22,825 nt of DNA, from positions 1-22,825 of the forward strand of contig JAUILB010000009.1 in NCBI GenBank assembly GCA_030432815.1, given 5' to 3'. This document shows positions 1 through 6,940 of the stretch, in pieces. The translations under genes were made by a program, and so were the position numbers. Numbering within the stretch: position 1 is the stretch's first letter; every line of letters begins with the position of its first letter. The DNA comes from Alphaproteobacteria bacterium (lineage in GTDB: Bacteria > Pseudomonadota > Alphaproteobacteria > Sphingomonadales > Emcibacteraceae). The notes beneath the pieces are model-generated. The model was not told the DNA's origin. It made no database searches and saw nothing but the letters and a program-made list of their open reading frames with translations.

Positions 1-152
1 AAAAGTTGAGTTGGTTATTTGGGTTGGCTTGTTCGACAGCATTCAAGTGCTACAATGCTGAAAGAACTCATTAACAGTGGTAGTGCTTTTGTTATCGATT
101 TTAACTGGCATTTGTACTCACTGTATAATTCTTGAAATTTACTATAGGGCAT
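1..152 (-). pseudogene. Carboxymuconolactone decarboxylase/AhpD-like gene, 5' part, apparently frameshifted, runs off left edge
   Basis: Read on the minus strand, an ATG at 150-152 sits 8 nt after a good GGAAG ribosome site. The frame gives MPYSKFQELYSEYK, then ITKALPLLMSSFSIV, and would end after 45 codons at a TAA (15-17). Near 47-53 the coding sense appears to move to another frame, which reads HLNAVEQANPNNQLNF up to the window edge. Joined, the pieces resemble the N-terminus of small carboxymuconolactone decarboxylase (AhpD-like) proteins, which have a leucine/proline-rich MSxFSxLHxxAV segment before the KTKEL core. That core would lie outside the window. The gene is co-directional with and 55 nt downstream of tetR, and a copy of the TetR-type palindrome lies just ahead of it. 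Family assignment and frameshift are both inferences from a short stretch; a real 45-residue protein or a sequencing error are alternatives. Confidence 0.4.
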
Positions 153-168
153 CTAATTTTCTTCCTTC

Positions 169-186
169 ATATCTATTAGTAGATAG
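169..186. promoter_or_regulatory. Probable second TetR operator, ahead of the AhpD-like gene
   Basis: The 18 bases ATATCTATTAGTAGATAG differ at two positions from the perfect palindrome at 859-876. They lie between the 3' end of tetR and the ribosome site of the leftward AhpD-like gene, where a repressor could block that gene's transcription. That the neighbouring TetR protein binds here is inferred from the repeated sequence and its position on both sides of the regulator. Confidence 0.5.
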
Positions 187-207
187 ATAAAATGATTAAA
201 TAAAAAG

Positions 208-789
208 CTAATGGCTGGCAAACCCAAGCAAAGTCTCGTTTAAAATTTTTTCTAAATATTTTGTATTTTTTTTTGCCCTTGCTATGAGCATGCCCCCCTC
301 CAAAGTTGCAAGATATGTTGATGCAACATTCACAGGGTTTAGTGATGCATTAATTTCACCTTGATCCTGACCTAATTTTATAGCTTCCACGAGCCATGAT
401 TCTACTAGGTCGAAAAACTGATCTAGTTTGCCGTTAGATAGTTTCGGCAGTCCATGAATATCGCTAGCAAGCATTCCACATAAACAAAATTTATTTTGTG
501 CAACAATATCGATCTGCATAATATTAAAAGCTTCCAGACGTTTCATGGCGCTTTTATATTTTTGTGACAATTCTCCCAGATTGACCTTTAATCGCTCATT
601 AAAGCGTGTTGCCATCGTTATTGCCAAATCCTGCTTGGTTGGGAAATAATAATGAATGCTAGATGTTTTTATGCCCACTTCATTTTGAATATCTTTATAG
701 CTGAAAGCATTAAAGCCACGCGTCTGCGTATAATATTCCGCAACATCCAAAATTTTATGGGCCGTGTCGTTTAGTTCACTAGTATTCAT
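208..789 (-). CDS. TetR/AcrR family transcriptional regulator
   Basis: A 193-residue protein of the usual TetR length. The N-terminal DNA-binding domain spans about residues 8-55, with a helix-turn-helix near 31-50 (YKDIQNEVGIKTSSIHYYFP) followed by the typical TKQDL. The remainder is a helical ligand-binding domain with a CLCGMLASD segment (Cys102, Cys104), also seen in many regulators of detoxification or redox genes; the ligand cannot be read from sequence. The ATG at 787-789 has only a weak upstream ribosome site. Palindromic sites lie on both sides of the gene (169-186 and 859-876), suggesting it controls itself and the gene to its left. It is visibly AT-richer than the oxidase genes, which would fit acquisition by transfer. 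The next gene on the other side, a DUF3052 gene, is divergent. Confidence 0.9.
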   Translation of the reverse strand: MNTSELNDTAHKILDVAEYYTQTRGFNAFSYKDIQNEVGIKTSSIHYYFPTKQDLAITMATRFNERLKVNLGELSQKYKSAMKRLEAFNIMQIDIVAQNKFCLCGMLASDIHGLPKLSNGKLDQFFDLVESWLVEAIKLGQDQGEINASLNPVNVASTYLATLEGGMLIARAKKNTKYLEKILNETLLGFASH

Positions 790-823
790 TATTAAATTTC
801 TTAAAACATCTATTTGTATGTAT

Positions 824-851
824 GTAATATCTATATTTAAAATAATGTCAA
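824..851 (-). promoter_or_regulatory. Putative tetR promoter
   Basis: On the minus strand a perfect -35 TTGACA (846-851) is followed after 16 bp by TATTAC (824-829). The predicted start of transcription is about 28 nt ahead of the tetR ATG. The 18-bp palindrome lies 7 bp upstream of the -35 element rather than over the core promoter. Confidence 0.5.
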
Positions 852-858
852 TAAAAAA

Positions 859-876
859 CTATCTATTAATAGATAG
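859..876. promoter_or_regulatory. Perfect 18-bp palindrome, probable TetR operator
   Basis: CTATCTATTAATAGATAG is a perfect inverted repeat in the tetR/DUF3052 divergent region. A near copy (16 of 18 bases) occurs at 169-186 on the other side of tetR. Length and symmetry suit a TetR dimer site. Because it is upstream of the tetR -35, it may also act on a rightward transcript. The rest of this intergenic stretch (790-1074) shows no other clear signal. Confidence 0.6.
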
Positions 877-1074
877 AAAATTTTAATTTTGTCAATATCT
901 GTTTCGATATTCCTCTATTTAATCATAAAACTCGTCTCTTTGATAAAAAGAAGCGGGTTTTATATTGGCTGAAACGCCCATAGCTTATGAATTTATGCTA
1001 AAAGTTTTATATTACTCATGTTAAACAGGAAGTAATGATGTAATTGATAATTTTATATTTTGAAGGATGACGGC

Positions 1075-1479
1075 TTGGCAGGATATTCACCAAACCCGCT
1101 TGAAAAAAAATTAGGCATAACAGAAAGTGTGTCTTTCTACTCAATGGATATGCCGCAAAATATTGCTGAAGAACTTAGCGATGCAATAAAGGGTTGTCAG
1201 GTGTTTGAAGAATTAAAGTCCGAGATGGATTTTATGATTGTATTTATTCGTAATGCGGCAATTCTTCACGACCGGATTGGCTTTTGGAAAGACCATTTAG
1301 CCAAGTCGGGCATGTTGTGGATAAGCTGGCCGAAAAAGACATCTAAGATTGAAACGGACATTACGCGTGAAGTTGTTCGCGAAGTTGGCCTTTCATCAGG
1401 GTTGGTCGATATAAAAGTCTGCGCTGTTGATGATGACTGGTCGGGCTTAAAATTTGTTTACCGCATAAAGGACCGGTAA
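1075..1479 (+). CDS. DUF3052 family protein
   Basis: A protein of 134 residues if translation starts at the TTG at 1075. This start gives MAGYSPNPLEKKLGI, matching the AGYS-x-x-PLxxKLG opening of the family, and has a well-spaced AAGG (1063-1066, 8 nt away). An upstream in-frame TTG at 1060 is possible but lacks a ribosome site. The C-terminal half carries the family signature: LWISWPKK, then DITREVVREVGL, LVDIKVCAVDDDWSGLKFV. The family is small, cytosolic and of unknown function; the fold resembles a methyltransferase-like Rossmann core but no SAM-binding motif is evident. The gene ends 8 nt before the remnant of the tldD 3' end, so it was probably once the convergent neighbour of tldD. Confidence 0.85.
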   Translation: MAGYSPNPLEKKLGITESVSFYSMDMPQNIAEELSDAIKGCQVFEELKSEMDFMIVFIRNAAILHDRIGFWKDHLAKSGMLWISWPKKTSKIETDITREVVREVGLSSGLVDIKVCAVDDDWSGLKFVYRIKDR

Positions 1480-1487
1480 GAAAAAAG

Positions 1488-1734
1488 CTACAGATCCGTA
1501 CCGCCAACAGTGATACCATCAAGCCTTAAGGTCGGCTGCCCTACTCCAACGGGGACATGTTGGCCTGCTTTGCCGCAAATGCGACCCCATTATCAAACTT
1601 TAAATCGTTACCAATTGCACTTACCCGTTTAAACGCATCGGGTCCGTTGCCGATCAGTGTAGCCCCTTTTACCGATGCGCCGATTTTTCCGTTTTTACAG
1701 GGTATGCTTCCGTGCAGCTGAAAACAGATTTACC
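1488..1734 (-). pseudogene. tldD: Remnant of the tldD 3' end (left direct repeat)
   Basis: This stretch is a diverged copy of 5346-5594, the last ~82 codons of the intact tldD, in the same orientation. It begins with the same stop and final residues (GITVGGTDL). I count roughly 19 substitutions and two single-base deletions over about 250 bases (about 92% identity). One deletion is near 1592 (GCGACCCC against GCCGACCCC) and the other near 1692-1700. Over the last ~25 codons all six substitutions are synonymous, whereas further in there are Leu to Phe, Pro to Ser and Phe to Ser changes plus frameshifts. Similarity stops abruptly after 1734. There is no start and the frame is broken, so it is non-functional. 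It marks the left edge of the inserted block. Confidence 0.9.
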
Positions 1735-1940
1735 TGCAGTTCCTTGTATAGACTAAAGCCTAATATCAATTATAGGCCAATCTCTTTATTGAAGATGCAT
1801 ACTCCAAACTCTCAAAGAGGGAAAAGTATACTTCGTTATTTACTGAAATATTTCACAGACCAGTAATGGTTTGCATTCAAGATTTATAGTGTTTGTGATG
1901 ATGGATAAGGTTTTTGCATCACTGGTCCGGGAATGAATAT
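1735..1940. other. Intergenic leader ahead of the TonB receptor, no gene seen
   Basis: AT-rich non-coding sequence between the tldD remnant and the receptor gene. A rightward open frame of about 60 codons overlaps the remnant and has no family resemblance. No clear -35/-10 pair, Fur-type box or riboswitch is recognisable. This is the left inner end of the island, and no transposon inverted repeat is visible. Confidence 0.4.
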
Positions 1941-4154
1941 ATGCATAAAACTATTATTGCTACGCTGATAGCAGCTGCCACATCGGGAGCCCCGGTAACT
2001 GAAGCCTTTGCGGCAGAGGTAGAGGCCATGGATAGTTCTGTTGTGGTTTATGATGCAGACTATTTTAAAACTTTCTCACCGGTTACACTGCTTGATATGC
2101 TCAATTCAATACCGGGTGTACCGGAAATTTTGAATGTAAATGAACAACAAGCAAGGCAGGCACTAAGAACTGGTGGAGGAGGGCAACGCGGGTTCGGTTC
2201 CGGCGGCGACCAAATACTTATGGATGGCAAACGTCTCGCTGGAAAAGCAAATAATATTAATGATAGCCTTTCTCGCATATCTGCTTCGCAGGTTGGGCAT
2301 ATAGAGTTAATCCGTGGGGCATCAAGTGGGCTAGATGTCCAAAGCCAGGGACTGGTGATCAATATTGTTATGATTGAAGGTGCTTCAAACGCCACTACTT
2401 TTTGGCAGATAAAAGGTGAATATACAGAAGGGCACAATTTTCTTCCTGAATTTCTAATCTCGCACACGGGCTCATTTAATAAGTTAGACTACACATTAAG
2501 TTATGAGCGAAAAAACAACGATACTTATCTTGATATCGATGAAGAATTTTATGATCCACTTGGAAATTGGAAATCCATACAGATCATAAAGAATGGCTCA
2601 AGACGCTTTGCACATGCGTTTAATTCCAATGTTGCTTATGAATTTGATGACGGCGCACGTCTGCGTCTTAACGGATTGTACGAACCTAATGGTCAGGAAG
2701 GGACGGAAACCAGGGATAAAACAAGTGATACATTACGCCCGGTTGTATGGAACACTGATCGTGATTCCAATAAGTGGGAAGTTGGTGGTGATTACAGCCG
2801 CTCACTGGGGTTTTTAGGTAATCTTAAAACGCTTATTGTCATAAATCATACATCCGAAGATTATATGGTGGATCGGTTTAAGGGAACAGGTACAGCAAAC
2901 TTCAGGTATACCTATGATGATACTAGGCTTGAGCAAACAGAAAAAATTTTCCGCAGCTCGATTACTAAAGGTATAGCAAAGGGACAATCTCTTGAAATAG
3001 GTGGAGAAGCGGCATTTAACAAGTTTAACAAACGATTTGATAGTTTTAGTCGAATTGATGCGGTGTCTGAACTTTTGATTGATACGAGTGATAATGTAAA
3101 AATTAAGGAAAATCGTTATGAGGTTTTCGCAAATCACAGTTTTAATATTTCATCTGCTTTAGTACTCCAAAGCTCCATTACCACTGAGTTTTCAAAAATA
3201 GTAGCCGATAATATCATTCAGAGTGGCCAAATCGACAGACGGGATACAAGCTTTACATACATCAAACCAAGGTTTAATTTTCGTTATGATGTGACCGCTC
3301 GGGACCAAATCCGGCTTCTGGCTGAAAAAAAAGTAAGCCAGCTTGATTTTAATAATTTTGTCACCCGGTTTGATCAACAGGAACAGATTTTTAAATATGG
3401 GAACACAAATATCCGTCCAGAACAGACATGGGATTTCGCAGCTACTTACGAGCATCGTCTTGCCAATGACAGCGGCTCATTTGAAATTGAAGTTTTTTAC
3501 CGAAAATATATAGATCATATATCAACGGTTGATTTTACCAATTATGTAGATTTTGCGTTTAATCCCGTTGATGCTGAAACTTTCTTTGCGCTGCCTCCTG
3601 ATATTGCACTTCGGGATTATGTCGATGATACAGGGGAAAGTTATTCAGCCAAATCGGGAAATATTCCAAAAGCCAAGGCATATGGCGGTAAGGTCAAAAC
3701 CAATTTGCGTCTTGGGTTTATTGGACTACCTAATGCCACAATAAGTGTAAATTATACATATGAACGAAGACGGACGACTGACCAGTTCACGGGGAAGGAA
3801 CGAAGTTTTGATCGTTTGCCGGATCAGACCTGGGCAGTTAATTTCCGTCATGATATTCCTGAATATCAGTTTACTTATGGGTTTGATATTTCCGGAAGAG
3901 GTGATTATTACCGCTACTATATTAACTATTACTGGCCGAATAATCCGGCACCCAATATCAAACTATATGCTGAAAAAAATATCTTTGCTGATTATAAAAT
4001 ACGTCTGGAAGCAGAAGGATTAAGTGGAACGCGTGGTCGTTCAACTTATTGGAATTATTATGACCACATCCGCTATGATGATTTATTTGAACGCAAAGAG
4101 CAACATTGGAAACGTCTGATGCAGTTGCGCGTCCTGCTTCAAGGTACTTTTTAA
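1941..4154 (+). CDS. TonB-dependent outer-membrane receptor
   Basis: An active-transport receptor of the outer membrane, 737 residues from the ATG at 1941. This start gives a clean signal peptide (MHKTIIATLIAAAT...AFA-AE); a TTG 27 nt upstream is in frame but would disrupt it. The plug domain occupies about residues 30-140: VVVYDADYF, LLDMLNSIPGVP, a glycine-rich RGFGSGGDQILMDGKRL and VGHIELIRGASSG. The rest is a beta-barrel of alternating aromatic strands, ending in LLQGTF with the terminal Phe expected for BAM-dependent assembly. The GGDQILxxGKRLAGK plug is common in receptors of marine and sphingomonad-like alphaproteobacteria whose substrates are mostly unknown. No TonB/ExbBD, siderophore, B12 or glycan genes lie nearby, so the substrate cannot be assigned. 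It is the largest cargo gene between the two tldD copies. Confidence 0.9.
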   Translation: MHKTIIATLIAAATSGAPVTEAFAAEVEAMDSSVVVYDADYFKTFSPVTLLDMLNSIPGVPEILNVNEQQARQALRTGGGGQRGFGSGGDQILMDGKRLAGKANNINDSLSRISASQVGHIELIRGASSGLDVQSQGLVINIVMIEGASNATTFWQIKGEYTEGHNFLPEFLISHTGSFNKLDYTLSYERKNNDTYLDIDEEFYDPLGNWKSIQIIKNGSRRFAHAFNSNVAYEFDDGARLRLNGLYEPNGQEGTETRDKTSDTLRPVVWNTDRDSNKWEVGGDYSRSLGFLGNLKTLIVINHTSEDYMVDRFKGTGTANFRYTYDDTRLEQTEKIFRSSITKGIAKGQSLEIGGEAAFNKFNKRFDSFSRIDAVSELLIDTSDNVKIKENRYEVFANHSFNISSALVLQSSITTEFSKIVADNIIQSGQIDRRDTSFTYIKPRFNFRYDVTARDQIRLLAEKKVSQLDFNNFVTRFDQQEQIFKYGNTNIRPEQTWDFAATYEHRLANDSGSFEIEVFYRKYIDHISTVDFTNYVDFAFNPVDAETFFALPPDIALRDYVDDTGESYSAKSGNIPKAKAYGGKVKTNLRLGFIGLPNATISVNYTYERRRTTDQFTGKERSFDRLPDQTWAVNFRHDIPEYQFTYGFDISGRGDYYRYYINYYWPNNPAPNIKLYAEKNIFADYKIRLEAEGLSGTRGRSTYWNYYDHIRYDDLFERKEQHWKRLMQLRVLLQGTF

Positions 4155-4212
4155 GCAGAACGTCATCTTACTTTTATTCATACTGTTACCGCTCGCCGGA
4201 AGCGATCTATAA

Positions 4213-4833
4213 CTAAAGCTTTTTGCGTGCAATAAACTGAGTAACGGAACTCATCCCCTTGTGAAGGTCTCCTTCGTTAATGGTTCGTTCTATGTCCCGG
4301 GCCAGAATAACTTCAAAGTCATGAAACATGTCTGCCACTTCATCAAGTGACAGTAAATAAGTAATATCTTTTGGTCCGCCAGTGTCAAAGTTAAGCTGCT
4401 TTTTGTTGTAAGCTTCCAGTAAGAACACGCCTCCTTTCTTTAGTGAAGTCTTGATAGACTGAAACAGATTCTCGCGGATTTTTTCAGACATAGGAAAAAA
4501 GATGGAGATAACACCATCCCACTTATTTTCTCCGAGATCATATCCAGTAATATCAGCAATATCATATTCAATATTTACGTTACGCGATTTTGCTAACGCC
4601 AAGGCCTTGGCGCGACCTTTTTTCGAGAAATCAACACCTCTAACATAATAGCCTTGTTCTGCCAGAAAGATGCCATTTCTACCTTCACCTTCTCCCAGAC
4701 TTAAAATTTTTCCCTCTTTTTTAAATATTGTTGAATTCTGCTTTAGAAAATCATTGGGTGTCTCTCCGTAAGCATAATTGTTGTCCTGTTATCGCTCGTT
4801 CCAAAAGCTAGCCTCTGTAAATGTCTTTTGCAT
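4213..4833 (-). pseudogene. Class I SAM-dependent methyltransferase (TehB-like), broken by one nonsense codon
   Basis: The full frame runs from ATG 4831-4833 (GGAAG ribosome site upstream) to the stop at 4213 and would encode about 206 residues. It opens MQKTFTEASFWNER, then an in-frame TAA (4789-4791), then QDNNYAYGETPNDFL. Family members read W-x-ERY-x4-YxYGxxPN here, so the TAA replaces the conserved Tyr codon (TAT or TAC to TAA). The rest is intact: SAM-binding motif I ILSLGEGEGRNGIFLAEQG, acidic VDFS, DIADITGYDL, WDGVISIF and LLEAYNKKQL. A TTG restart at 4600-4602 would yield 129 residues but lacks motif I. The product is therefore probably inactive unless the stop is suppressed or is a sequencing error. 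The family includes tellurite- and thiopurine-type small-molecule methyltransferases. It is divergent from merR and has a MerR-class promoter. Confidence 0.8.
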
Positions 4834-4880
4834 AATTTTCTTCCATGTATATTTATAGTGATTTGAGTTGCTGTTATTTC

Positions 4881-4911
4881 ATGATACAAGTTCAAGTTAA
4901 CTTTAGGTCAA
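4881..4911 (-). promoter_or_regulatory. MerR-class promoter (19-bp spacer) for the methyltransferase gene
   Basis: On the minus strand TTGACC (4906-4911) and TATCAT (4881-4886) are separated by exactly 19 bp, the overlong spacing typical of MerR-activated promoters. The spacer carries the dyad TAAAGTTAACTTGAAC, with GTTAAC at spacer positions 5-10. The well-known SoxR-controlled soxS promoter has the same core at the same place (ACCTCAAGTTAACTTGAGG). The site lies between merR and the methyltransferase and points at the latter. Activation by the adjacent MerR protein is inferred. Confidence 0.75.
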
Positions 4912-4946
4912 GAGCAATATTGGAAATTATAAATTAGGGTGCTGTT

Positions 4947-5387
4947 ATGATGGACATAGCTGAAGTTTCAAGAGTATCAGGACTTCCTGCTTCCACTTTA
5001 AGGTTTTACGAAGAAAGGGGTCTCATAAAATCAATTGGAAGACGTGGACTGAGACGGTTGTTTGATAGCGATATCATCGAGCGTTTGTCACTTATAGCAC
5101 TTGCACGTTATTCAGGTTTTTCACTTGCTGAAATAGGTGATATATTTTCTTTAAGCACCATCCCCCTGATTGATAGGCAAAAGCTAACAGAAAAGGCAGA
5201 TGAGCTAGATCAAAAAATAAGACAATTAACCGCAATGAGAGATGGACTTCACCATGCTGCAAAATGTAAAGCGCCTAGGCATATTGACTGTCCAACATTT
5301 CAAAGATTAGTTAAAATAGCTGGAAAAGCACAATCAAGGAAAAAGCTACAGATCCGTACCTCCGACGGTGATACCATCAAGCCTTAA
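4947..5387 (+). CDS. MerR family transcriptional regulator
   Basis: 146 residues from ATG 4947; the second ATG at 4950 (MDIAEVSR) is an equally likely start, and AGGG at 4936-4939 could serve either. The N-terminal winged helix-turn-helix is clear: IAEVSRVSGLPASTLRFYEERGLI, then RRGLRRLFDSDIIERLSLIALARYSGFSLAEI. A dimerisation helix follows (about 78-104), then Cys107 and Cys115 in AAKCKAPRHIDCPTF, a C-terminal pattern frequent in one uncharacterised MerR branch. The cysteines might sense metal or redox state, but the SoxR iron-sulfur CxxCxC cluster is absent. Its last ~13 codons (LQIRTSDGDTIKP) are antisense to the tldD 3' end, so its original terminus was probably lost at the repeat junction. 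It likely controls the 19-bp-spacer promoter beside it. Confidence 0.9.
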   Translation: MMDIAEVSRVSGLPASTLRFYEERGLIKSIGRRGLRRLFDSDIIERLSLIALARYSGFSLAEIGDIFSLSTIPLIDRQKLTEKADELDQKIRQLTAMRDGLHHAAKCKAPRHIDCPTFQRLVKIAGKAQSRKKLQIRTSDGDTIKP

Positions 5388-5594
5388 AGTCGGTTGTCCT
5401 ACTCCAACGGGGACATGTTGGCCTGCTTTGCCGCAAATGCCGACCCCATTATCAAGCTTTAAATCGTTACCAATTGCACTTACCCGTTTGAGCGCATCGG
5501 GCCCGTTGCCGATAAGTGTCGCCCCTTTTACTGGTGCGCCGATTTTTCCATTCTTTACCCGGTAAGCTTCCGTGCAGCTGAAAACAAATTTACC
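5341..5594. repeat. Right direct repeat (3' end of intact tldD)
   Basis: This segment matches 1483-1734 in the same orientation with about 92% identity by eye. It starts a few bases before the tldD stop (AAAAAGCTACAG in both) and ends at TTTACC in both copies. The two copies bracket the receptor, methyltransferase and merR genes, about 3.6 kb of unique sequence. Confidence 0.9.
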
Positions 5595-6791
5595 ATTGGT
5601 GATATCAACCTGGCCGCCGCCGAAATTAACGGCATAAAGTCCGTCCTTAACACCAGCAAGAATTTCTTCGGGATCCTGATCTCCACTTAGCATATAGGTA
5701 TTGGTCATGCGTGGCATGGGTTGATGGGCGTAACTTTGGCGGCGCCCGTTACCGGTTGATTGTGTTCCCATCAGCCGCGCATTCATTCGGTCCTGCATAT
5801 ATCCAACAAGTATTCCATCTTCAATCAGGGTGGTACAGTTTGTTGCTGTACCTTCATCATCAATGGAAAGTGACCCGCGGCGGTTTTGCAATGTACCGTC
5901 ATCGACGACAGTTACGCCTTTCGCGGCGACCTGTTTACCCATAAGGCCGGCAAAGGCGGATGTTCCCTTGCGGTTGAAATCTCCTTCCAGGCCATGACCG
6001 ATTGCTTCATGAAGCAGTACACCCGGCCAGCCCGGGCCAAGCACCACATCCATTTCGCCGGCAGGTGCAGGAACGCTATCCAGATTAAGAATAGCCTGCC
6101 GGATTGCATTATCTGTTTGCGCTTTCCAATTTTCGCTGGTGAGGAGTTGTTCATATGAATAACGGCCGCCCGCACCATCATAACCGCTTTCCATCCGGTC
6201 TCCGTCCTTTGCAACAACACTGACATTTAACCGGACAAGGGGCCTTATATCCTGTACACGGTGTCCGCCAGGGCGAATAATTTCAATTACCTGCCATTCG
6301 CCGGAGATCGAACAACTTACCTGACATATTTTCGGATCTTTTGAGCGTGCATATTCATTTATTTCTTCGAGGATTTTAATTTTGTCCTTAAAATCGACGC
6401 CGCCAATCGGGTTTTCATCACTATACAATTTTTTATTAGTTCGTTGTGGAGGGATCGAAAGTTCACCACCGGAACCACTACGAACACTTTGAACCGTATC
6501 GGCAGCACGTCTCAGCGCATCAATGCTTAATTCCGAGGAATGTGCAAATCCAGTGACTTCACCAATAATGCCTCTTAGGCCAAATCCTTTTGATGTATCA
6601 TAGGCTGCATTTTTAAGCCGTCCATCATCAAAGGAGAAAGTTTCGGATTGCGAATATTGCATGTAAAGTTCACCATCATCCATTCCGTGTAAGGCTTCAT
6701 CCACAATACGCTGAGTATGTAACGAGGAAAGGTCAGATTCGTCCCCGTTTTGAGAGAAAAAAAATGAATTATCAGAAGAATTATTGATCAT
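5346..6791 (-). CDS. tldD: Metalloprotease TldD
   Basis: 481 residues, the usual length for TldD, which with TldE/PmbA forms a heterodimeric zinc protease that degrades unfolded or modified peptides (microcin B17 maturation and CcdA turnover in E. coli). The zinc motif HEAIGH is at residues 261-266, within GVLLHEAIGHGLEGDF. Other family blocks are ESETFSFDDGRLK-like text near 50, GFGLR near 70, and the C-terminal VGVGQPTLRLDGITVGGTDL. The ATG at 6789-6791 has no clear ribosome site, but the N-terminus agrees with alphaproteobacterial homologues. It is divergent from coxB, a common arrangement in this class. The 3' end overlaps merR by 42 nt, and a broken second copy of that end lies at 1488-1734. 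No tldE is in the window. Confidence 0.95.
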   Translation of the reverse strand: MINNSSDNSFFFSQNGDESDLSSLHTQRIVDEALHGMDDGELYMQYSQSETFSFDDGRLKNAAYDTSKGFGLRGIIGEVTGFAHSSELSIDALRRAADTVQSVRSGSGGELSIPPQRTNKKLYSDENPIGGVDFKDKIKILEEINEYARSKDPKICQVSCSISGEWQVIEIIRPGGHRVQDIRPLVRLNVSVVAKDGDRMESGYDGAGGRYSYEQLLTSENWKAQTDNAIRQAILNLDSVPAPAGEMDVVLGPGWPGVLLHEAIGHGLEGDFNRKGTSAFAGLMGKQVAAKGVTVVDDGTLQNRRGSLSIDDEGTATNCTTLIEDGILVGYMQDRMNARLMGTQSTGNGRRQSYAHQPMPRMTNTYMLSGDQDPEEILAGVKDGLYAVNFGGGQVDITNGKFVFSCTEAYRVKNGKIGAPVKGATLIGNGPDALKRVSAIGNDLKLDNGVGICGKAGQHVPVGVGQPTLRLDGITVGGTDL

Positions 6792-6940
6792 GGAAAAAAT
6801 ACGTCTTGATTAATTGGTGATATAACGAAAGATGAGCATAGTAATATCTACTAAACCGTTCTTTTGCAACCCCCAGTGAAAGTGCGAAAAATGCCATTTA
6901 TGTGTTACGGTTAATCAGTTTCAAACTATGAATGAAATTA

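Noticed and set aside
1067..1108. ATG at 1067 as the DUF3052 start
   Set aside because: It is out of frame with the conserved AGYSxxPL protein and ends within a few codons. The AAGGATG there serves as the ribosome site of TTG 1075.
1675..1866. Rightward open frame of 63 codons across the tldD remnant and the following spacer
   Set aside because: It is antisense to the remnant, has no ribosome site or family resemblance, and is explained by chance.
2060..3455. Leftward open frames of 87-135 codons inside the TonB receptor gene
   Set aside because: They lie wholly within a well-supported coding gene and have no recognisable protein features.
4155..4212. Possible terminator hairpin (CGCT...AGCG near 4190) between the receptor and methyltransferase genes
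   Set aside because: The stem is only about 4 bp and has no U-tract on either strand.
4600..4602. TTG as a genuine start of a 129-residue methyltransferase
   Set aside because: It would delete SAM-binding motif I, which is plainly encoded upstream in the same frame together with a good ATG and ribosome site.
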